NCBI GenBank assembly: GCA_964017235.1
Contig: OZ024929.1
Location: 164,161,609-164,225,608, forward strand
Direction: 5' to 3'
Length of the DNA: 64,000 nucleotides
Source of the DNA: Sabellastarte sp. h YS-2021
Taxonomy: Eukaryota > Annelida > Polychaeta > Sabellida > Sabellidae
Shown: positions 1 to 10,774 of the stretch, piece by piece
Numbering within the stretch: position 1 is the stretch's first letter
Layout: each line of letters opens with the position of its first letter
Program-made: the position numbers and the translations under genes
The notes under the pieces: generated by a model
Databases searched by the model: none
Told to the model about the DNA's origin: nothing
Seen by the model: only the letters and a program-made list of their open reading frames with translations

Positions 1-270
1 AGAAAATTGTGATAAAAAGTTGAAATTTTCACACTTTTGGTGGGGGTACCCCCCTTGTAATGTCTCTAGCAAACAGACGAACAGACAGATTTGCATGCCT
101 TGAACAATTTTTCATCCTCGATAGATAAGGTATCTTTTAAAAAAAACAGCATGTCTCTAGGCCTTGTAGTTTTGGAGAAGAAGTTGTTCACGGGGACGCG
201 TACGCGGACGCGTACGCCCACGCCGCAGAGTGATGACATAATGTCAGCTGACTGACAAGTCAGCTGACAT
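1..270. repeat. Repeat tail with doubled GC-rich word and a perfect hairpin
   Basis: This segment contrasts with the AT-rich flank. It holds a GC-rich doubled word near 198-220 (GGACGCGTACG repeated) and a perfect 12-bp inverted repeat, arms 241-252 and 259-270, separated by six bases. The style resembles the hairpin-led repeats near 54.8 and 59.6 kb, but I see no direct sequence identity. It is probably the end of a dispersed element that begins left of the window. Confidence 0.4.
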
Positions 271-1608
271 AAAAAGGGCTAGAAAATTAGTGATGTCTAT
301 TTTTACCTTGATGTATTGTGGTACAATTAACTGAAATAATATACACACATTTGTTCCAAATGAAGACAGCTGCATCTGGACAAATGTTAACAAAATTAAT
401 GTAAACATCATTTTGAGAGATGCCAATCTTCTTCCAATCTTTCACCAATTTTTCTGAGTCAGGTTTGGTGATCCTTGGTGTTTTGATGCTATTAAAAATG
501 TCTGATTTCTAGAAGTACTTTTACAAATTAATTTCAAACATATCTAATGAATAGAAATTTGTATATATTGCAAAGATACAGAACAGAAATAAATCTTTTA
601 AGTTTTAAATCATATTCTGAAGCCTAAGATATTATGAGAATAATTGACAGATAAAAAAATATTTTCTGTATAGTTGTTGTGTTACATGCTAATAAGTCAA
701 TTTGCAGGTGCTTTATATCTTTCAAAACTATTGCTCATCAAAATGTTATTTATATAAATTAATATACCATCAGAATAGCATGGAGTAAAGTGACAACAGC
801 AAAAATACAATTTTATTATTTAAGTTAAAGCATCCTTTTTCATACAAAATTCAATATGTCATGTCGCATTTCTCTGTGAATTTTTTTCCATGATATTTGT
901 AGTAAAACACCTATTTTCAATAATAAATATATTAATCCAAGCAAAATTTCTGAATATTACAGTATAATTTATATCTAAACCCACGGAAAAAGGGATGCAC
1001 AAATTAAAACACCATTTACACGAAAATAACACACAAAAATAATAATAATAAATGTCTATAATTCTATATACAGTTTCACAAAATAATATACAGTATAACA
1101 CATCAAAAGTACGATTACTGCGATTTATTTCAGTGAAGGCCTTCCCAAGCATGTTTGTCGTTACCAGCTAAAATAATAAACTTGTCAAAATGGCTGTCAA
1201 GGGCGTCCACTCGATAAAAAATTGTTGAAATAAGACCTAATTGGTATTGTTTTGTGTACAAATTCATTTATAAACTTGGATACACTTATTTTATATCACT
1301 TCCTGAAGTTTAGTAAGGTAATATTTAATATTTTCAGTTATATTTGGGCCGCCAGATTTTTGGGCACTACACATGAGCGATATGGCATGATAGTTGTTTA
1401 AACAGAAATAAATACTCATTTTATGTCACATTTATAAGCAGTGTTATAATGAGAAATTGTAGTTTCAATAGTCCTGTCACATACATCCTGAAATACGAGG
1501 AAATATAAGATTTTTGCTGGGTTTTATATTTTCATCAATACTTTTAATACGAAGCGTCAGAACGGGGAGGGGAGCAAATGTGTACCGAGCCGTTCTAAGT
1601 TCAGAACT
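271..1608. other. AT-rich intergenic DNA, no gene seen
   Basis: Short open frames occur here but are low-complexity, rich in Phe/Ile/Tyr/Cys, and have no domain pattern, so I do not call them genes. Nothing structural stands out. Confidence 0.5.
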
Positions 1609-1775
1609 ATACATGGGTTGTCACAATTCCGTGCATGTCATAGTACCATATGTTTTTGTTTAGAAATCTATCCAGCAATATACAGGCTATCAGCATGTGA
1701 CATTTTAATGAATTTTCATTTAATTGATCGTTATTTATGGCCTAGTTCTTTATTTTCTGTCACCTGAATGTATAG

Positions 1776-3484
1776 TCTAATCTAATCTAATCTACTGCTT
1801 TGCAGGCGCAATATCTTCCCCACTAAGGGGAACTCAGTGCGCTAGTTAACAAAAATCATTTTCTTATAAGGAGAGTCGAGGGGCGTTCAAGGTCAGTGTA
1901 CCAGGTTTGTGGGTGAGACCGAGAGGGAAGGAGACTAAGTTGGGAAGCTAGAGTTGAAAAGGTGGGTTTTGAGGTGTTTCCTGAAAGATGCGACAGAGGG
2001 ACTGTTTCTTATTTGGAAGGGGAGAGAGTTCCAAAGAACTGGGGCATAGTGACTAAAAGAATTTGAGAAGTGTTTAATTGATTTCTGAACTCTACGGTCA
2101 AAAGTGGGGTATGAAGGAACTTGAATTTAGGGGTACTTCGTCTAGTATTTCTAAAGGAAGTGTACGGGTGGATTAGTTCTCTTAGGTAAACAGGCTGACC
2201 TTGGTTGAGGATTTTGTATGTAATGAGGCCTATTTTGAATTGTACCCTATACCTAACTGGAAGCCAATGGAGTTTTTTCAGTTGAGGGGTGATGTGAGAA
2301 AATTTTGAGGAACGGGTGACAACCCTGCAGAGTGAGTTTTGCACTAGTTGCAATCTTCTTAGCTCAAAGTCTGTGAGTGATAGAAACAGGGAATTGCAGT
2401 AGTCCAATCTGCTGTTGACCAAGGCATTGGCTAAAAGAACTGATGTTTTAAGGTCTAGAAGAGGGCGTATTCTGTAGAGGTCTCTTGCATGAGCTCTAGT
2501 GGACTTTATGACCTGTGACACATGGTCGGAGAAAGTGAAATTGGAGTCAAACACCACTCCGAGGTTCTTGACACTTTGTGCTGGTGAGACCTGATTACCA
2601 AGAATATTGATTGGAAAGTGAGGAAGGAGTTGTTTACGGTTGTTTTTCGAACCTATCAAAATGAACTCGGTTTTATCAGGGTTGAGTTTTAATTTATTTG
2701 TGAACATGAAGTTTTGGATGTCGTTTAGGCAATTTTTTAGTTTTTGTACAGAGTGAGAAAAATTTGCTGGAGAGAGTGAAATGTATAGCTGAGTGTCATC
2801 GGCGTAGAAATTGTAATTGATGCTACTGTGAGATTGAATGATGGAGCTGATTGGGTTGGTGTATCGGGAGAAAAGAATTGGACCAAGGACGGAGCCCTGG
2901 GGGATCCCATGCTGAAGGGCAACAGGATTTGAGAGTGTGCTGTCTACCTTGACCGAGTATGTCCTTCCCGACAGGTATGATTTGAACCAGCCGAGTGCCA
3001 GTTCACTGATTCCATAGTAACCATAAAGTCTGTCCAGGAAAATAGTGTGATCAATGGTATCGAAAGCGGCGGAGAGATCTAGAAGGGTGAGGGCTGTAAC
3101 AGACCCTTTGGCCATATTGAGAAGAATATCATTATGAATGTTAAGGAGGGCACTTTCAGTAGAATGGTGTTTTCTATAAGCCGACTGGAAGGCAGTCATC
3201 AGGCCGGCTTCATCAAGGTGAGTTTGTAGCTGGGCTGCTACTACCCTTTCAAGTATCTTTGAAATAAAGTTTAGATTGGAAACAGGCCTGTAATTTTTGA
3301 AAACTTTCTTGTCTAAGGATGATTTTTTGAGAATTGGGGTTACATCATTACATGGGCCTGCTTAAAGAAATTAGGACACGTACCTTGTGCTAGATAGGCA
3401 TTGATTATTGAGGTGATGGGGGTAATAAGAATATCCAGGAATTCAAGAACAAGAAAAGTGGGCCAAGGGTCAAGGGAACATGAT
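1776..3484 (-). mobile_element. L2/CR1-group LINE fragment, reverse transcriptase
   Basis: This encodes the reverse-transcriptase half of a non-LTR retrotransposon, the enzyme for target-primed reverse transcription. The open frame 3199-2009 shows the DLSAAFDTIDH block, the GIPQGSVLGP block and the catalytic FYADDTQLY. It continues in frame upstream to about 3361 (NYRPVSNL block) and then, after a frameshift that looks like an 8-bp duplication near 3345-3360, to about 3484 (CSLDP...FKQA block). The 3' end, at the low-coordinate side, is a run of TCTAA units at 1776-1793. The same tail ends the elements at 34834 and 46974, although their 3' UTRs differ. It is 5'-truncated: no endonuclease is visible. 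Confidence 0.88.
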
Positions 3485-3490
3485 TATAGT

Positions 3491-3702
3491 GGTGGTGGAC
3501 CAATTCACGCCCGTGTACCAATTCACGCCCACCCCTGAATTTATCCAAAACAATCACAGTTAAACAATATATTACAAAATATATGATCAATTTGATGATT
3601 ATCTATGATGTGCTAAGCATTTTCTCTATGAAAAATTATAAATCTTCAAGAAAATTGGGGGTGGGCCTGAATTGGTACCCGGGCGTGAATTGGTCCACCA
3701 CC
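3491..3702. mobile_element. MITE with doubled-word terminal inverted repeats (element A)
   Basis: A 212-bp non-coding element. Both ends read inward GGTGGTGG, then ACCAATTCACGCCC twice (18-bp period), with one or two mismatches between arms. Flanking AGT at 3488-3490 and 3703-3705 may be a 3-bp target duplication. It lies at the 5' edge of the LINE fragment. No coding capacity. Confidence 0.8.
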
Positions 3703-3780
3703 AGTAGGTTTCACAAATTAGTTTGCTCAATATTGACGCATGGAATTATGACATGCACGGAATTGTGACAACCCGTGTAC

Positions 3781-4025
3781 ATGGGTGGACACAAAGATAA
3801 ACGGACACAAAGATAAACGGTCTTCAGAGTTTGGCTTATCTTAGTGGATTACTGCAGTAGATACTGTAATTAAATTTCACAAAATAAATAACAAATGTTT
3901 TGATAAGCTTAATTTAAGCATATTCTGTTACTTACTTCATGCAATTTTGTTGCTTAGACCACTTTTATTTAAAAAATTCTGAGGACCGTTTATCTTCGTG
4001 TCCGTTTATCTTTGTGTCCACCCAT
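3781..4025. mobile_element. MITE with doubled-word terminal inverted repeats (element B)
   Basis: A 245-bp non-coding element with about 40-bp nearly perfect inverted ends. Each end contains GGACACAAAGATAAAC twice in tandem (16-bp period). GTAC flanks both sides (3777-3780 and 4026-4029), either as a 4-bp target duplication or as part of the palindrome. Its terminal TACATGGGTGG resembles that of the outer element ending at 3779. Confidence 0.8.
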
Positions 4026-4397
4026 GTACTAGTACTGCACAATGCAAATGGTCGATAATAGAGTATTTTGTCAATATTGACTTTATCCACATACAAAATT
4101 GAAATAAAAAAATGCAAATACCTATGTTATTCTGTTTTTATGAATAATTTTATAATGTTTGACCAGTAAAAGCCATTAATAATGCGCTTTATATAGCAAA
4201 ATTTCATGAAGACTGAAGACTGTAAATTTTTGGTGATTTCTAAATTGCAATTACAGGAAAATTACAGGGCATACAGTTATCCCAGGAGTGGTTCAAGAAT
4301 GTGTTGATCCCCAAAGTGAAGACCCCAAAGTTCGGATAATCGAGGTACATTATCACTCACTAAAGCACTAAAGGGGTGTGAAAAAGTGGCAAGGAGT

Positions 4398-4770
4398 TAA
4401 TTCCTGCCCCCATATATGAGCCAATCAGCATGGATGTGCGGTAAGAGGTGCTATTCCAGAAAGACTTCCAGTATATATTAGTGGATATGATTACAGTATT
4501 TCACCTTTAAAGGAGTGACTTACATTTGAAAGTAGGAATTATTGTAAAAACTTTTTTCATTAATAACATGTATTTGATAATCTGAAAATGAGTTATAATA
4601 ATGTAAAACTCTAAATTTCCAAATTGCACTACCCTAAAATAGGCTGTTATACTCAGGGGTTTTATGGAAGGTTGTAAGACTTAAGCCCCGTCCCCATACT
4701 TTTAAGAGTCAATCAGCATGGAGGTGGGCTAAGAGGTGCTATTCCGGAAAAAATTCCAATTCCGGGTTTT
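4398..4770. repeat. Diverged direct repeat of about 65 bp
   Basis: A block at about 4405-4468 (core CAATCAGCATGGA...AAGAGGTGCTATTCC) recurs in direct orientation at about 4685-4755. About 215 bases of unremarkable sequence lie between. Probably two copies of an old dispersed repeat; no gene. Confidence 0.5.
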
Positions 4771-6880
4771 ATAATGTACCCAAAACACTGTATATTTTAT
4801 CAGCCAAACAGACTATCCTTTCAATAATTCAATAAATTATGAGTGTTTCCAAGCCTGGTACACTATTTTTATGATCAAAGGCCAAGATATAGGCTTTATT
4901 TGCATCAATGCATCTGAATCTATTATAGTTATTTATTAATACTTTCCACTAAGCACTGCCTTTTCAATTACAAATTCACTGGATATTGTCATTTTATTGT
5001 GTGGAGGGGATTAATTATGTAATTGAATGCCTCACTTGGTACCAAGGTGATCACCCAAAAGCAAGGTACCCTAGCCTTGCTCAAACTCTCGGCATTTATA
5101 TCCATCAGTAACCAGAACAGTTAAATTTTAATTGAAAACTTACAGAAGTTCATTATAACACAAGCATTCTGGAGTAACAGGGATAGTCTCTGAAAAAACA
5201 GACTTGTGCCACCCATTTTGCCTCAACTGTAATGAGGGACACATTTATGCAGATTGTATGCACAACAGTAGGGAGAAATCCCCAACATATTTACATACTG
5301 TTATTTATATGGTGGGGGTTTTCCCTCTTGAAAGCATGCTGCCACAGCTGTCTTGCTGGGTTTCTAATTATGGATCTCTGTTATTTTAGAACCCAAATAC
5401 AGTTATATACACCCACACTGTGAAGCCTTTTTTTGTTGAGAGTTTACTTTGAGAACATCTAAGAGAACAGTATATAAATAAACGAAATGGGTGTAATACT
5501 TTCCAAGAGTATTTTGTATGAATATTGCCTTGTTTTTTTTGGTGTTAAGGGTATAAAGTCCCATGGTTTGTCAGGATAATTAACTAGTTTCGAATACAGT
5601 GTAGAAAAGGGTTGTTCAATATTGGTGATCCCATTGTATACCTTATCCCCATTGTGAAAAATTAAAATTAGTCTTAGTCTATGGATTAAGGTGGGTGGAT
5701 TTTGCATTAGCCTCCCTAGTAACATTTTGATTTGTGCTACAGATCTCTTGATTGATTCCCAAATCCTGCAGAATTGCTTACAAACCTTATCAAGGCCTAT
5801 ACCATTGCCAATACTAAATTCGGGTGGAAAACATTGCTCCATAAACTTTACAAAAACAGTTTTAGAATTGTAGATGATCACAGAAAATTTTTTACAAATT
5901 TAAAAAGCATGAATTGATCAGGGATACACACGATTTATCCTGACCGTTCCAGAAGATTAGCTACTGTGTAATTTCCATGCTGTTCCTTAATGCTCTCGAA
6001 CATTATGATCATGGTATATTGACCCCAAAATGAAACGTTTGACTTCCCAAACTCTCCAAAATGGACTACTAAATTGTGAAAATCTATTTAACAGATTATC
6101 AAGAAAATACAATGTTAAGTTTGCTTGATGGAAATAATGTTTTGGGTGTTTGGAAAAATACCTCCTGGAAAAATATCTTCTGAAGAGAATACCTACTGCA
6201 TATTTTATATCCCTGAAAAATGTCTCCTAAGAAATAAATTATAACACTTGGAATTGTTTTGAGGAGGCATTCCTTCTGGGAAACATTTTTCCAGTAGGCA
6301 TTTTCCTTGATTTGATTTTTTTCCCTCACCAACTAGATATGGAAAGTTGATAATACATCTTCAGACCCCAATTGTATTGACTTATACTGGAACAAATTAA
6401 TTTATCAAAAAGACTTCAAATTTGTGACAATTATTGTTTAACTTTAAGGTATCAATGGAGGAAAGTTTTATGAAAATTTTTAAAAAGAGTTTTGAGATGT
6501 TTATCTTGTTGATGGGCTACCAGTCTACTTTAACAATAAAGATACTGGTATCACACACGATAGCCTTTGCTTTCATAAACAATATTTTATTAAAGCAATT
6601 AGGCAAATCCCAAAGCAGATTATATTAAGCCTTCTCGCAAAATCTTTGGTTTCAAATTTGGAAAGACCTCAATCTAATACTTCCAAATACATCCGACACT
6701 TTTCTAAATATTGTCACTTTTTGGATTGGATATAATCAACTAGTAGGATAACTGCATTAATTTGAGGCATTCTGTTTTCCCCAAATTTTCTGTATATATT
6801 TCTTTAAAACTCTAATAAACGCTGTAAATGGAAATATTTCATCATTTTTTTGTTAAAAATCAATCTCAGCAAATAATTGC
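4771..6880. other. Intergenic DNA with unrecognised open frames
   Basis: A minus-strand frame at 5881-5459 (140 codons) and an unlisted plus-strand frame at about 6490-6720 are coherent in composition. I recognise no motif in either. The first could be an old Tx1-type LINE fragment: faint resemblance to the region after the reverse transcriptase. A short hairpin phrase CTTTAACAATAAAG near 6523 recurs near 41912. No function is assigned. Confidence 0.3.
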
Positions 6881-6892
6881 ATAGGAAAATTG

Positions 6893-6900
6893 TATATAAA
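6893..6900 (+). promoter_or_regulatory. TATA box for the BIR gene
   Basis: TATATAAA lies 60 bases before the ATG at 6961 with no intervening ATG. This is the same arrangement as for the other intronless genes in the 6.9-23 kb segment. Confidence 0.5.
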
Positions 6901-6960
6901 TGGCTCCAAAATTGTCAAATATCATTTTGAATGTAAATTTTCTGCAATCAACGTCCAAAA

Positions 6961-7526
6961 ATGTCCAATCAATCTGAATCAAGTGCAGATATCTGTAATG
7001 CTGCTTCCAACCCTACAAATTACTTCAGAATAAATACTGCTAATCCAAATGAATCAAGTGATGCTACTGACAGTAAAGGGATGAGATCAACCTCAGGAGG
7101 TTTTGTTGGAGGTTTTGCTCTAAGTACTAGAACCAAATTAGAAAGAAGTGGGCATGTTACTGGCTTACATCTTTCATCTGAAAGGCGTGACAGAACAGAT
7201 GCAAGACAGCTGACAGATCATCGGATCCTAGAGGACCCAGATCGGATCCAAAATCCAAAGTTCACCCTGCAGATGGATTTTTTAGATATGATGACAGGAT
7301 ATCTAGATTTGTAACATGGCCAAAGTCTCACCCAATTCCTGCTCAGAGATATGTGAAAGCTAGTTTCTATTATTCTGGCGAAGGAGAGGTCATCTGTCCT
7401 TGGTGTAATCTTAACCTAACAGAGTGGGAGACCTATGACATCCCAATGGAAGAGTATCAAAAGCATTCTCCTTACTGTGCCTTTGTTTTAATGTTAAATC
7501 CATTTCTCAATTATCATTTGTTGTAA
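6961..7526 (+). pseudogene. BIR (IAP-type) domain protein, frameshifted
   Basis: From the ATG at 6961 a Ser/Asn/Thr-rich leader of about 95 residues is followed, after a +1 frameshift near 7255, by one BIR domain (about 7265-7500). It shows the ISRFVTWP start, the FYYSGEGEVICPWC core with the CxxC zinc ligands, EWETYDIPMEEY, and the closing HSPYC. BIR proteins bind caspases or mitotic partners; viruses and invertebrates use them to block apoptosis. The position of the usual zinc-binding His (as in DDPxEEH) is Tyr here (codon TAT), while the later HSPYC Cys is kept. No RING follows in this gene; the RING genes lie 2.5 kb downstream. It could be a viral accessory gene or a decayed host IAP retrocopy. 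I favour the former because of the TATA box and neighbours. Confidence 0.75.
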
Positions 7527-8351
7527 AAAATTTAGTAAAAAAATCTTGAAGCTTATATAATGTCTTTTATTCCAATGTACTTCTCAAAGATCTATCTGGT
7601 CACTAAGTGCATATAACTAGACACTGCAATGTATATAACTAGACACTCCAATATGTTTTAAATATCTTAATCGTTCTATATTCAAATGCCTGGATGACTG
7701 AGAAATAATTTTGTGTAGCATTGATCTAGAATACATTACTCAATATGTTACAACACACGTGTATACATAATTTAAATTTTACAATATGTGTTTTTGAGAA
7801 AAATCTTCAACAGGTAACAATGAATTTGAAAATTTCATTATTATATGGATTTGAAAATCAAATCAAGATCTATAGCTCATTACAATACAGATATGTATAC
7901 CATAGACAACAAATTACACCATTTCTTTCTAAAATCCACATGCTATAACTCAGCATAATAATATGTAGCACAACAGCCAACAAGCAAGCTCCATATGCCT
8001 TAATATCTGGGTCAATGAGTATAGTTATTGAAACGTTATTTGAACGTATTAAGTGGAATACATTTCATTTTATGAACAAGTCTGAATCTGCCCATAAACA
8101 GGTCTCTTGAGAAATATTTCACAAGATTGCATCATCTGACAAATCTGTTAATTGTTAGGTCATATTTCGACATCTGTCCTTAAGGAACCTAGGAACAAGG
8201 CTGTACATGCATTTCAACTGAAATTTTTTTGCTTGTATTGCAATTATTAACTGCCTCATTAGCTTTTTATTGCATGTTACAATCCTATTGGTCAAACCTT
8301 TACAATTGCATCTGGCTCTTTCCAATTGGCTAACACCTCACAACCTAAATC
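7527..8351. other. Intergenic AT-rich DNA, no gene seen
   Basis: Only short frames lacking domain patterns. Toward the right end the sequence becomes promoter-like, with CCTATTGG and CCAATTGG near 8285-8330, ahead of the TATA box at 8352. Confidence 0.45.
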
Positions 8352-8359
8352 TATATAAA
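8352..8359 (+). promoter_or_regulatory. TATA box for the PC4-like gene
   Basis: TATATAAA is followed about 25-30 bases later by an initiator-like TCATCG. The ATG is at 8466. Confidence 0.5.
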
Positions 8360-8465
8360 CCCCCAAATAATGCTGATTGTCATCGAATCTACAGTGAAGA
8401 TTTTCACATCTATCTGATAGTTGTAACTTCATAATTGTATCCTCGCTGAACTTCAAATCTGCATA

Positions 8466-9325
8466 ATGGCTGAAGCTGCAGTAGTTAAATCTAATAATGT
8501 ATCCAAGAAAAGGAAAAGTGATGGTCTGGGTGGAAGCTAGAGTAAGAAGTCTTTAGCAAGTACTTCTACTGCCAAGATTTCAGAAACTTTTGAGGACTCG
8601 CTTTCGAGTCTTCTGATAAGTAATGTACCTATACTGATGCGAAAGCAACTGCACCAGATCTGAATGAAGGTGCTCAAGCTGTTATCAAAAGAACATTTCA
8701 TCTTGGGGGGTCCAAGTACGTAATATATCAAGGTTCCCATGGACTTATTGAAAACATATATTTGAAAGAATGGGAAGATGGTGAGGTGAAAAATCAAGGC
8801 ATTAAATTCTCATTGCCTAATTTAGTTGTAATTTTACATTATGTTGAGTTTGTTATGACTGCTATTCCGAAGATTTCAGATGGTAAAAAAGAGGTGGACT
8901 CTAGTTATTACTTAGGGTCTGGCATATATGTTACCTGTGCATTTCCCTATAGAAATGTATCTATAAGACTATGGAAAATGGCTAATGGAAGGAAATATCC
9001 TACACCACAAGGGATCTCATTTAAGCTTAATGAGTGGAATGAATTCATCAAAGTAGCACAAAAAATGTATACAGAATATTCAGAAATATATACTGTGAAC
9101 CCTGTATTCTCGATGAAGATAGATCAGGGCATGATGTCAATACATGTGAGGAGTGCAAAGCAGATATGGAAACCTCAGGCAGGGGTGAGGTTAAAGAGGA
9201 CATTCCAATTTAATTGGAAATGTCCTAATTTCAAAGTTAGTGGAAAAAATGTTTTTGTACATAGATGTAAGATAATATATAACCTAGAAATCTGTAAATT
9301 AGTTATGGTGGCGGCTTTTGTTTAA
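8466..9325 (+). pseudogene. Tandem PC4-like DNA-binding protein with Cys4 tail, broken
   Basis: The ATG at 8466 opens a basic Lys/Ser-rich leader (KKRKSDGLGGS), then a TAG stop at about 8538 and a frameshift near 8640. Two repeats with the pattern of PC4/p15 transcription-cofactor domains follow. Repeat 1, about 8690-8825: FHLGGSKYV, LKEWEDGE, GIKFSL. Repeat 2, about 8895-9060: YYLGSGIYVT, VSIRLW, PTPQGISFKLNEWNEF. PC4 folds bind single-stranded DNA as dimers. In a second frame just after repeat 2, a CEPC...CEEC pair suggests a zinc ribbon, ending at the TAA at 9211-9213. The frame that stays open to 9325 is probably past the real end. A role as the single-stranded DNA-binding or late transcription factor of the virus-like element is inference. 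Confidence 0.6.
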
Positions 9326-9386
9326 TAAAATGACGTAGGGGAACATATAGAAGCCAGACATGAAGGAGAAATAAGACATTTTATTC

Positions 9387-9396
9387 TTTATAAAAT
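9387..9396 (+). promoter_or_regulatory. TATA-like box before the 59-codon ORF
   Basis: TTTATAAAAT lies about 105 bases before the ATG at 9500. Weak evidence on its own; supported by the recurring arrangement in this segment. Confidence 0.3.
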
Positions 9397-9499
9397 GGAA
9401 AGCAATTCAGCACTCACTGCTCAAGCTTGCTAAGCAGAGATCAGTTCTTCATTATTAGACTGTGCTTCATCCTCATTGTGAAAAAAGAAAGAAATTAAT

Positions 9500-9679
9500 A
9501 TGGAGTCTGTTTTGAATGTTTTTTGGGGAAAGAAAAGGGATATATATTATCCACATCTTGTTGTCAGGAAGACAATCACCTTGATGGAGATGGTTTCTAT
9601 GGTGGACAGAAATCATTACAGAGAGGCGTTTGTGATCGTTCTTCTCCTGAACGATTCCATACCAGCCTTTATAGCCTGA
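9500..9679 (+). CDS. Small hypothetical protein, 59 residues
   Basis: An open frame from ATG 9500 to TGA 9677-9679. The product begins MESVLNVFWGKK and is mixed charged/hydrophobic, with no recognised motif, no signal peptide and no clear membrane span. It sits between the PC4-like and RING genes on the same strand and has its own TATA-like box. Function unknown; it could be chance. Confidence 0.35.
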   Translation: MESVLNVFWGKKRDIYYPHLVVRKTITLMEMVSMVDRNHYREAFVIVLLLNDSIPAFIA

Positions 9680-9771
9680 GTTATTAATTTTTATTAAAGC
9701 AAATTAATGCTATATGTATTTTTTTAAAATATTTTTTCTTGTTAGAACTCTTCTTCTGAAAAGTAGCTTAT

Positions 9772-9783
9772 TATTATAAAAGG
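9772..9783 (+). promoter_or_regulatory. TATA box for the RING gene
   Basis: TATTATAAAAGG lies about 150 bases before the first usable ATG (9925). It fits the pattern of the other genes in this segment. Confidence 0.4.
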
Positions 9784-9924
9784 GGTATAAGCCTCTCTAT
9801 GTAGGACTTGTGGTATGTATCATAGTAAAATCAAGGTGGTATATACCATACTCAGTATATAAAATTTATAAAATATATTCATGGTGCTTACTTTTCACCC
9901 AGCTCAAGAGACAACAAAAATTCC

Positions 9925-10774
9925 ATGTCAAAATTAATTCTCAAGTCTATAGTTCTAATGAGGATTTTATTCTCTCTTAACAGACAAAAATATCCAGACT
10001 TTGTGCACTTCGTTTCTGATGAATTAGAAACAATCAGATGCTGCATATGTTCCGAATATTTAGAGAAGGATAGAATCACAATAACCAATCCATGCACCCA
10101 CTCCACATGTCCTGAATGTGCTTGTTAAGTAGGATGTGGAAAAATGATGGGAAGAAGAAGAAGAGGTGCCCTATGTGTAGGGTTAATTTATTAGAAAATT
10201 ATTTTTCCAAAGCATGTGTTTGTAATATGTCCAAGTCAGATACTACATCCGTTTTTGTCTGGGTGCCCACAGGTACTTATATAAATCGAAATTATGAGCA
10301 AGAGCTTATAAATAATCTAACAGAGGGTAACCTTTTTAAGGTCAAAGGTCAAAGTTGGGGTTTTACGTCCCGTTCAACAGCCAGGGTCATATTGGGACAG
10401 GTCCTCAGAATTGCCACTTGTGGGACTCGAACCCACAGAGGTGACAGCCTATGATTAGATGCCAAACTTGCTAACCACTAGGCCACTGAGGACCTGGTAA
10501 CCTTTTTAAGGCATTTGCTGCAGCTTTTATGTTAAATCATCTACCTAACAATCTTAGCAGTTCATTCTCAAACGAATGGGAAGAATATTACTATAGCAGG
10601 GTTCGAAACCTCACTTGTTCAGTATGTAAAGCCAAATTTGACCTAAGTGTTCTGTTCATGAGTACCTGTGGGCACTTTTACTGTTGTATATGGGCAGAAC
10701 CTTTGGAATGTAGTGAATGTATGGCTATCATCGAAAAAGGTGATGTACCTGCGATATTCATGAGACCAGTTTGA
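9925..10774 (+). pseudogene. Protein with two RING fingers, frameshifted and SINE-interrupted
   Basis: RING 1 (about 10035-10190) has CCIC, then CTHSTCPEC, a frameshift or stop at about 10125-10130, and CPMCR in the next frame. RING 2 (about 10600-10735) has CSVC, CGHFYCC and CSEC. RING fingers recruit E2 enzymes for ubiquitin ligation. The open frame between them is interrupted by a SINE (10342-10495) flanked by a perfect 16-bp duplication. The start at 9925 is uncertain; 9961 would also work. Stop at 10772-10774. With the BIR gene upstream this resembles an IAP split over two genes. Two-RING proteins are also common accessory genes of large DNA viruses. Confidence 0.6.
10342..10495 (-). mobile_element. 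tRNA-derived SINE (family 2) with perfect 16-bp target duplication
   Basis: On the minus strand the element starts GGTCCTCAGTGGCCTAGTGG (A-box region), has a B-box-like GGGTTCGAGTCCCAC, and ends AACGGGACGTAAAACCCCAA...GACC. GGTAACCTTTTTAAGG flanks it at 10326-10341 and 10496-10511. Insertion split the RING gene. Closely related to the copy in the capsid gene at 23889-24041. Confidence 0.92.

Larger units (their letters stand above)
1609..3779. mobile_element. Outer inverted-repeat element with doubled-word termini, holding a LINE
   Basis: The sequence at 1609-1650 recurs inverted at 3735-3779 (terminal TACAYGGGTTGTCACAATTC with following bases). Within the right end the word is doubled at a 17-bp period (GTCACAATTCCGTGCAT, then a variant). 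The interior holds the L2-like LINE and a smaller MITE. The ends could instead be two independent solo termini. No transposase is present. The right end abuts the MITE at 3781-4025, with which it shares the terminal TACATGGGT. Confidence 0.5.

Noticed and set aside
859..1152. 97-codon minus-strand frame
   Set aside because: Low-complexity Tyr/Phe/Ile-rich translation of AT-rich DNA with no motif or promoter.
6961..10774. A malacoherpesvirus-like insertion, because herpesviruses of molluscs carry BIR and RING genes
   Set aside because: No herpesvirus core gene is visible; the adjacent core is clearly of Polinton type.
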